From Triticum aestivum (Eukaryota > Streptophyta > Magnoliopsida > Poales > Poaceae), in contig NC_057811.1 in assembly GCF_018294505.1 (NCBI RefSeq), forward strand, positions 407,147,652 through 407,211,651: a DNA stretch of 64,000 nucleotides. Direction: 5' to 3'. Below are positions 56,722 through 64,000 of the stretch, in pieces. Numbering within the stretch: position 1 is the first letter of the stretch; each line of letters starts with the position of its first letter. Made by a program: the position numbers and the translations under genes. A model generated the notes under the pieces. That model worked only from the letters and a program-made list of their open reading frames with translations. It had not been told where the DNA came from and did not search any database.

Positions 56722-59552
56722 TGTAGCGACCAGACCTCAAACAGTCTAGTCTCTGTGCATCAGTGTCATCCCTGGATCGGTAATGCTGACACGCACAGTA
56801 CTTGAAGGATATATAACAGAGTAGCAATAACACACTTATTACATCAATATCTCAAAAGAGAACTTAATACAATAAATACGGCTTAAGGCCATCTAAAAAC
56901 GATAATAGCGGAAGGCTTGGAAGATAAAGTGAGTCCATCAACTCGAACAGCATCACTGAGTATAAGACCACGACCTATGGCACCTTACTCGTCGTCTGGA
57001 AAGTCTGCAACATGATACGTTGCAGCCCAAAAACGGGTCAGCACATGGAATATGCTGGCAATGTAACACATAGAGAGTAATGAACAGAATAATGCTATCA
57101 CTACATGCATATTTGGCTGGAGGAAAGCTCTATGGTTACAGTTTTGCGAAAAGCCAATTTTTCCCTACCACAAAGGAATAAATTTTATTTAACTATCATG
57201 GTGGTTGTTAAACATTGATAAGGTACCTCCAACTCAATCCCAATTAAGAACGTGATTAACCCAATCAAATTAAATTAAGTAACATGATGATGAGATTCAC
57301 ATGATAATCCAAGAACTAGATACTCAAGATGTCCATAACCGGGGACACGGCTAACCATGATTAGATTGTACACTCTGTAGAGGTTTGCGCACTTTTCCCC
57401 ACAAGACTCGATCGCCTCCGCTTGATTTCTCGCACTACATGGTGTTTGAGAAACGGATGACCGAGACACAGCCTTTCAGAAACAATACTCTTTACTCTGG
57501 GTGGACAGTTACACCTACTTTCCCCTACATCTGCTAGCCCACCTCTTCAAGAGGTCATGTAACCTACTCAACTATGCTAGAGCCCATAATAGCTTGTGGC
57601 TGCACACAGAAGTTTCTAGCATGAATAATCTCATGATCCCTTTGAGTCTGGGTGGTGGTCCATAGGATGATCACATGGGTACTCCGGGATATCCAAAAAT
57701 ACAGGCAACACTGGGTTCTCCAGGTGCCTCAATCCACCCAGATGTAAATTAAAGTAGCCGCCTTAAGTTGAACCATTAATTAACAATCTCACATCTGTCA
57801 TGGAAAACTCTCAAACCCAATCCACGTCTACGAGCATAGCATAGCAATATAAGCAAACATAGAAGTAACTCCCAATGGTTTGATATAAACAGGGCAATAG
57901 GTACAACCTCAACTACTTCCCAAAACCCACATTTTAATCAGATCTTAATCATGCAATAGTTTGAGGATTGATCTAATGCAATAAAACTGGGCAGTAAAGA
58001 GGTATGATCAAAGTGTTACTTGCCTTGCTGATGATCCGTGAAACCTAGAGACTCGTAGTAGCACGCTTCGCACTCCGGGTACTCTATCGCAAACAAACAA
58101 TACATACATAAGCAATCAAGCAAGGGTGCATGGATAAAACTCAAAATAAGAGATCTAACCAAAAAGTTCAACTTAAGAACTCCGGTTTGCAAAAATAATC
58201 AAATCGAACGAAGCAACGAAACTCAAACGTCGAACGAAACAAGCTTCATTTACTAATCTGGACCTAAGTCAAATTTTATAGTACCAAAATCTTGTTCAAG
58301 TTGGTTAAACAGAAAGAGGGTTTCGAGACGAAACTCTAGGCGCTTGAATCGCCTGATTCCGATAAACGAGCGAAAAGTTATACTAAAACGAAAAACAGAT
58401 CGGAAATCGCGATCGAAAATAATCGTGAAAAATCCGAGAAAAAGAAAAACTGACGAACAGGCTAACGAACGAACGTTCGTTGTCTGTAACTATCGGGCGA
58501 AAACCGTTCGTTAAAACGAACGTACGGACGAACGTCCGCAAAATAAATAAGCCAAAAAAAAGAGAAAAAAACTAAACCGATCTATATATAAAAAAACAAC
58601 CACGGGTTTTATAAAAAAAACGATTGGTTTTGCGGGAAAGACCGGCGGCGGCGGCTACCTCGGGTCCGGCGGGATTCCGGCGAGGCGCGGGACGGCGGTG
58701 ACTTCGGCGGCGGGCTCCGGCGGGGTTGGCGTCGAGCGGCGGGGCGACGGTGAGGGCGGGCGGCGGCGGCTCCCTGCGGCGACGGCGGAATGGCGACGGC
58801 GGTGGCGTTCGGCGGCGGGGCGGCTCGGCTCGGGGTGGGGAAGAGGTGGCGGCGGGCGGCGGTACTTAAAGGGGTCGGGGGGGCGTCCGACATGGGGGAG
58901 GGGCACCCCCGAGCGGCGGCGGCAGGGCTGACCCGGACTCCGGCGGGAGTCCGGCTCGGCCACGCTCGGGCGAGGCGGCGCGGGCAGATGGGCCGGCTGG
59001 GCCTTCAGCCCAGTTCGGTCCGCGGGCGAATTTTTTTTTTTGAAAAATCAATTTCGCTGAAACTTAAATAAATCCTAGAAAAATAAATAAAAATCTAAAA
59101 ATGCCAAAACAAATTTTCTCCGTCTAAATAAAATATTTAGAACAAGATGAACATTTATTTGGGCCTAAAATGCAATTTTTAAAAACGCATATTTTTAAAA
59201 TAAAATCCAATATTTCATAATAAAATATTTCATAATAAAATCCAATAGTTCAAATAAAATCCAATTAAAATCAAATATTTGTTTTTAATATTTTTCCTCC
59301 AATATTTCATAATTTTTGGAGAAGTCATATTATCCCCTCTTATATAATTGATATGAAATATTTTTGGAAAAAATAATAATTAAAACAAATGATCCTATTT
59401 TCAAAATTTGAGAAAACCCAAATATGAGAATAATGAAATCCCCAACTCTCTCCGTGGGTCCTTGAGTTGCATCGAATTTGTAGGATCGCAAAACGAAATG
59501 CAATAAAATAGGTCATGCAAGAATGATCCAATTAAAAATTTGGGATGTTACA
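56722..59552 (-). repeat. RLG-F 5' LTR
   Basis: 2831 bp, matching 48461-51270 with scattered substitutions and small indels. It is followed by TSD CTTAT. Confidence 0.92.
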
Positions 59553-59557
59553 CTTAT

Positions 59558-60064
59558 GATGATTATTGTGATGAAACTTATGCTATAAAAAGTAGTGAAG
59601 ACTATACTTATAAAACTTGTCATGATTATGATTACCCTTTTTCTGAACATTACTCTTTTAATGTGGAAACAATTTATAGTATTCAAGTCTCTTATGAAAC
59701 TCACACTATTCCGAATGAAAATAATTTTGCTTATGTGGAGAGTAGTAAAATTTCTATGCAAGTAGATCATGAAAATAATGCTTTAGGTGATGGTTATATT
59801 GTTGAATTCATTCATGATGATACTGAAAGTTATTATGAGGGAGGAATTTATGCTTGTAGGAATTGCAATAATATCATGTTTCCTCTCTATGTGCTTAAAA
59901 TCTTGAAGTTATGCTTGTTTTACCTTCCTATGCAAGTTGATTCTTGTTCTCATAAGTTGTTTCCTCACAAAATACCTATGCATAGCAAGTGGGTTAGACT
60001 TAAATGTGCTAGTCATGTTCTTCATGATGCTCTCTTTATGTTTCAATTTTTATCTTTTATGTGA
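59558..60064 (+). pseudogene. RLG-E CCHC/acidic ORF, second part
   Basis: This continues the frame of 47068-48460 exactly after the RLG-F TSD. It is Asp/Tyr/Glu-rich at first (YSFNVETIYSIQVSYETH), then contains VDHENNALGDGYIVEFIHD and a Cys-rich, hydrophobic C-terminus (YACRNCNNIMFPLYVLKIL) ending at 60064. Together the parts would have encoded about 630 residues. No enzymatic motif is seen. Confidence 0.7.
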
Positions 60065-62852
60065 GCATCATTGAAATCGTCATGCCTAGCTAGGGCCGTT
60101 AAACGTTAGCGTTTGTTGGGAGGCAACCAAATTTTATTTTAGTTTCTTTCTTTTTGGTTCTGTTTAGGAATAAATAATACATCTAGCCTCTGTTTAGATG
60201 TGGTTTTATGTTTTAATTAGTGTTTGTGCCAAGTAGAACCTTTGGGAAGACTTGGGTGAAGTCTTTATGGTCATGCTGTAAAAAACAGAAACTTTAGCGC
60301 TCACGAGATTGCTTCAACGTTTTACTGGAGAGTGCTATTTAGTTGATTCTTTTTGCAGATGATTACTAGAAAAATTCCTCAGGTCCACCAATTTATTTTA
60401 AAAATTTTGTAGTTCCAGAAGTTTGCGTTAGTTACAGATTACTACAGACTGTTCGGTTTTTGACAGATTTTGTTTTTCGTGTGCTGTTTGCTTATTTTGA
60501 TGACTCTATGGCTAGTATAATAGCTTACAAACCATAGAGAAGTTGGAATACAGTAGGTTTAACACCAATATAAATAAATAATGAGTTCATTACAGTACCT
60601 TGAAGTGGTGTTTTGTTTTCTGTCGCTAACGGAGCTTATGAGTTTTCTGTTAAGTTTTGTGTTGTGAAGTTTTCAAGTTTTGGGTAAAGATTCGATGGAC
60701 TATGGAATAAGGAGTGGAAAGAGCCTAAGCTTGGGGATTCCCAAGGCACCCCAAGGTAATATTCAAGGATAACCAAGAGCCTAAGCTTGGGGATGCCCCG
60801 GAAGGCATCCCCTCTTTCGTCTTCATTCATCAGTAACTTTACTTGGAGCTATATTTTTATTCACCACACGATATGTGTTTTGCTTGTAGCGTCATTTTAT
60901 TTTCTTTAGCTTCGCTTGCTGTTTGAATAAAATACTAAGATCTGAAATTATTAAATGGGAGAGTCTTCACATAGTTGTATAATTATTCGACTACTCATTG
61001 ATCTTCGCTTATATCTTTCAGAGTAGTTTGTTGTTTGCTCTAGTGCTTCACTTATATCTTTTAGAGCACGGTGGTGGTTTTATTTTGAAGAAATAGATGA
61101 AGTCTCATGATTCACCTATATTATTTTGAGAGTCTTAAATAGCATGGTAATTTGCTTAGTCCTAATATGCTAGGTATTCAAGACTAGTAAAAACTTTCTT
61201 ATGAGTGTGTTGAATACTAAGAGAAGTTTGATGCTTGATGATTGTTTTGAGATATGGAGATGGTGATATTAGAGTCATGCTAGTTGAGTATTTGTGAATT
61301 TGAGAAATACTTGAGTTAAAGTTTGTGATTCCCATAGCATGCACGTATGGTGAACCGTTATGTGATGAAGTCGGAGCATGATTTATTTATTTATTGTCTT
61401 CCTTATGAGTGGCGGTCGGGGACGAGCGATGGTCTTTTCCTACCAATCTATCCCCCTAGGAGCATGCGCGTAGTACTTTGTTTCGATAACTAATAGATTT
61501 TTGCAATAAGTATGTGAGTTCTTTATGACTAATGTTGAGTCCATGGATTATACGCACTCTCACCCTTCCACCATTGCTAGCCTCTCTAATACCGCGCACC
61601 TTTCGCCGGTATCATACACCCACCATATACCTTCCTCAAAACAGCCACCATACCTACCTATCATGGCATTTCCATAGCCATTCCGAGATATATTGCCAAG
61701 CAACTTTCCACCTTTCCGTTTATTATGACACGCTCCATCATTGTCATATTGCTTTGCATGATCATGTAGTTTACATCGAATTTTTGGCAAAGCCACCGTT
61801 CATAATTCTTTCATACATGTCACTCTTGATTCATTGCATATCCCGGTACAGCGCCGGAGGCATTCATATAGAGTCATATTTTGTTCTAAGTATCAAGGTG
61901 TAATTGTTGAGTTGTAAGAAAATAAAAGTGTGATGATCTTCATTTTTAGAGCATTGTCCCAAGTGAGGAAAAGGATGATGGAGACTATGATTCCCCCACA
62001 AGTCGGGACGAGACTCCAGACGAAAAAAAGAGGCCATAAAAAAAGGGGAAAAGGCCCAAATAAAAAAAAGAGAGAAAAAGAGAGATGGGACAATGTTACT
62101 ATCCTTTTACCACACTTGTGCTTCAAAGTAGCACCATGATCTTCATGATAGAGAGTCTCGCATTTTGTCACGTTCATATACTAGTGGGAATTTTTCATTA
62201 TAGAACTTGGCTTGTATATTCCAATGATGGGCTTCCTCAAAATGCCCTAGGTCTTCGTGAGCAAGCGAGTTGGATGAACACCCACCTAGTTTCTTTTGTT
62301 GAGCTTTCATATACTTATAGCTCTAGTGCATCTGTTGCATGGCAATCCCTACTCACTCACATTGATATCTATTGATGGGCATCTCCATAGCCCGTTGATA
62401 CGCCTAGTTGATGTGAGACTATCTTCTCCTTTTTGTCTTCTCCACAACCACCATTCTATTCCACATATAGTGTTATGTCCATGGCTCACGCTCATGTATT
62501 GCATGAAGATTGAAAAAGTTTGAGAACACCAAAAGTATGAAACAATTGCTTGGCTTGTCATCGGGGTTGTGCATGATTTAATATTTTGTGTGATGAAGAT
62601 AGAGCATAGCCAGACTATATGCTTTTGTAGTACTAACTTTCTTTGGCCATGTTATTTTGAGAAGACATGATTGCTTTGTTAGTATGCTTGAAGTATTATT
62701 ATTTTCATGTCAATATTAAACTTTTGTCTTGAATCTTATGGATCTGAATATTCTTGCCACAATAAAGAAAATTACATTGAGAAATATGTTAAGTAGCATT
62801 CCACATCAAAAATTCTGTTTTTATCATTTACCTACTCGAGGACGAGCAGGAA
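60065..62852 (+). other. RLG-E 3' non-coding region
   Basis: 2.8 kb without credible ORFs, homologous to RLG-D 36285-39104. It begins right after the stop with TTAAACGTTAGCGTTTGTTG followed by GGAGGCAACC. It contains internal PPT-like motifs at 60724-60795. Confidence 0.75.
60724..60795 (+). other. RLG-E two internal PPT-like motifs
   Basis: CCTAAGCTTGGGGATTC (60724-60740) and CTAAGCTTGGGGATGCC (60781-60797) match the terminal PPT 2.1 kb downstream. Confidence 0.55.
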
Positions 62853-62868
62853 TTAAGCTTGGGGATGC
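62853..62868 (+). other. RLG-E terminal polypurine tract
   Basis: TTAAGCTTGGGGATGC directly precedes the 3' LTR at 62869. Confidence 0.85.
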
Positions 62869-64000
62869 TGATACGTCTCCAACGTATCTATAATTTTTGA
62901 TTGTTCCATGCTATTATATTATCCATCTTGGATGTTTATGGGCTTTATTATGCACTTTGATATTATGTTTGGGACTAACCTATTAACCCAGAGCCCAGTG
63001 CCAGTTCCTGTTTTTTTCCCTTGTTTCAGTGTTGCGAAGAAAAGGAATATCAAACGGAGTCGAAACGGAATGAAACCTTCTTGAGAAGTTATTTTTGGAA
63101 GGAAAGCAACCGGGGAGACTTGGAGTCCACGTCAAGGAAGCAACGAGGAAGGCACGAGGTAGGGGGGCGCGCCCTCCACCCTCATGGGCCCCTCATGGCT
63201 CCCCTGACGTACTTCTTTCACCTATATATACCCATATAACCTAAAACGATCGGGGAACAGAATAGATCGGGAGTTCCGCCGCCGCAAACCTCTGTAGCCA
63301 CCAAAAACCAATCGGGACCTTGTTACGGCACCCTGCCGGAGGGGGGAACCCTCACCGGTGGCCATCTTCATCATCCCGGCGCTCTCCATGACGAGGAGGG
63401 AGTAGTTCACCCTCGGGGCTGAGGGTATGTACCAGTAGCTATGTGTTTGATCTCTCTCTCTCTCGTGTTCTTGATTCGGCACGATCTTGATGTATCGCGA
63501 GCTTTGCTACTATAGTTGGATCTTATGATGTTTCTCCCCCTCTACTCTCTTGTAATGGATTGAGTTTTCCCTTTAAAGTTAACTTATCGGATTGAGTCTT
63601 TAATGATTTGAGAACACTTGATGTATGTCTTGCCGTGCGTATCTGTGGTGACAATGGGATATCACGTGATTCACTTGATGTATGTTTTGGTGATCAACTT
63701 GCGGGTTCCGCCCATGAACCTATGAATAGGGGTTGGCACACGTTTTCGTCTTGATTCTCCGGTAGAAACTTTGGGGCACTCTTTGAGGTTCTATGTGTTG
63801 GTTGAATAGATGAATCTGAGATTGTGTGATGCATATCGTATAATCATACCCACAGATACTTGAGGTGACATTGGAGTATCTTTCTGACATTAGGGTTTTG
63901 ATTGATTTGTGTCTTAAGGTGTTATTCTAGTACAAACTCTAGGGCTGTTTGTGACACTTATAGGAATAGCCCAACGGATTGATTGGAAAGAATAACTTTG
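62869..64000 (+). repeat. RLG-E 3' LTR (cut by window end)
   Basis: The first 1132 bp of the LTR, closely matching 45291 onward. Differences include a deletion in the GC cassette (63152-63190). Confidence 0.9.
63152..63230 (+). promoter_or_regulatory. RLG-E 3' LTR shortened GC cassette and TATA box
   Basis: GCACGAGG..GGGGCGCGCCC..CCCTCATGGG keeps one GGCGCGCC block and lacks about 16 bp present in the 5' LTR copy. CTATATATA follows at 63222-63230. Confidence 0.55.

Larger units (their letters stand above)
48461..59552 (-). mobile_element. RLG-F: chromovirus (Del/Tekay-type) Ty3/gypsy retrotransposon
   Basis: 11.1 kb, with long LTRs (2810 and 2831 bp) that start TGTAACATCCC on the - strand. 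It has a perfect TSD CTTAT (48456-48460, 59553-59557), an initiator-tRNA-Met PBS, a PPT, an extra ORF before gag, gag-protease, and a pol that ends in a chromodomain. Several stops and frameshifts in pol and a changed protease residue make it defective. It lies in the coding region of RLG-E, and removing it rejoins that frame exactly. Confidence 0.94.
45291..64000 (+). mobile_element. RLG-E: non-autonomous Athila-like retrotransposon with a CCHC/acidic protein (WHAM/Sabrina-related)
   Basis: The 5' LTR is 45291-46940. The internal region is 46941-48460 plus 59558-62868 (split by RLG-F). The 3' LTR starts at 62869 and runs off the window. The PBS is a degenerate tRNA-Asp site. No protease, RT or integrase is present. 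Instead there is one long, partly decayed ORF with a zinc knuckle and an acidic, repetitive C-terminal half. From the stop codon onward the internal sequence, PPT and LTR are homologous to RLG-D. It inserted in the CACTA/exonuclease segment (GAGTG before the LTR). Confidence 0.88.

Overview
The window looks like a block of Triticeae (wheat/Aegilops/barley-type) nuclear DNA. The evidence is deep nesting of large LTR retrotransposons, a BARE-1/WIS/Angela-type copia element, several Athila-like Ty3/gypsy families with tRNA-Asp primer sites, CACTA- and Stowaway-like ends, a LINE, and one small intron-containing grass gene. I see nothing prokaryotic or organellar. Family names come from memory of sequence features; boundaries, target-site duplications (TSDs), primer-binding sites (PBS) and polypurine tracts (PPT) were read directly.

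Left half. Positions 1-719 hold an 84-bp tandem repeat and unassigned repeat-like DNA. From about 720 a 5'-incomplete Athila-like element (RLG-B, + strand) runs to its 3' LTR at 15120-16526. It is interrupted by a complete Athila-clade element, RLG-1 (1211-11546, TSD GGGTC), whose gag and pol are frameshifted. RLG-B abuts, in inverted orientation, the gag/PBS/LTR end of a same-family element, RLG-A (16527-17973 plus 26730-27253, - strand). The RLG-A LTR is split by an almost pristine copia element, RLC-1 (17974-26724, TSD ATTAC), with one uninterrupted 1326-codon polyprotein. Right of RLG-A lies the 5' end of another gypsy element, RLG-C (27254-30580, - strand).

Gene island. Between 31174 and 33098 sits the only convincing host gene: a three-exon, 327-aa 2-oxoglutarate/Fe(II)-dependent dioxygenase of AOP-like type on the - strand, with a TATA box that decides its start codon. 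About 540 bp upstream is a poly(A)-tailed retroposon flanked by an 11-bp TSD.

Right half. A LINE on the - strand is split by RLG-D (34696-42993, TSD CGCAC) and then meets a CACTA-like end at 43915 that carries a decayed 3'-5' exonuclease-like gene. The CACTA segment is interrupted by RLG-E (from 45291, running off the window), which is itself interrupted by a Del/Tekay-type chromovirus, RLG-F (48461-59552, TSD CTTAT).

How the parts relate. RLG-D codes only for gag plus protease. RLG-E codes for a CCHC-knuckle/acidic protein and has no protease, reverse transcriptase or integrase. Yet D and E share LTR, 3' non-coding region and PPT, so they look like non-autonomous relatives with exchanged coding blocks. 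The Athila-like elements share two features worth following up: extra copies of the PPT motif AAGCTTGGGG 1.5-2.1 kb upstream of the terminal PPT, and a GC-rich palindromic cassette (CACGAGG...GGGCGCGCC...CCTCGTG) just upstream of the LTR TATA box and, in two elements, in the post-integrase region.
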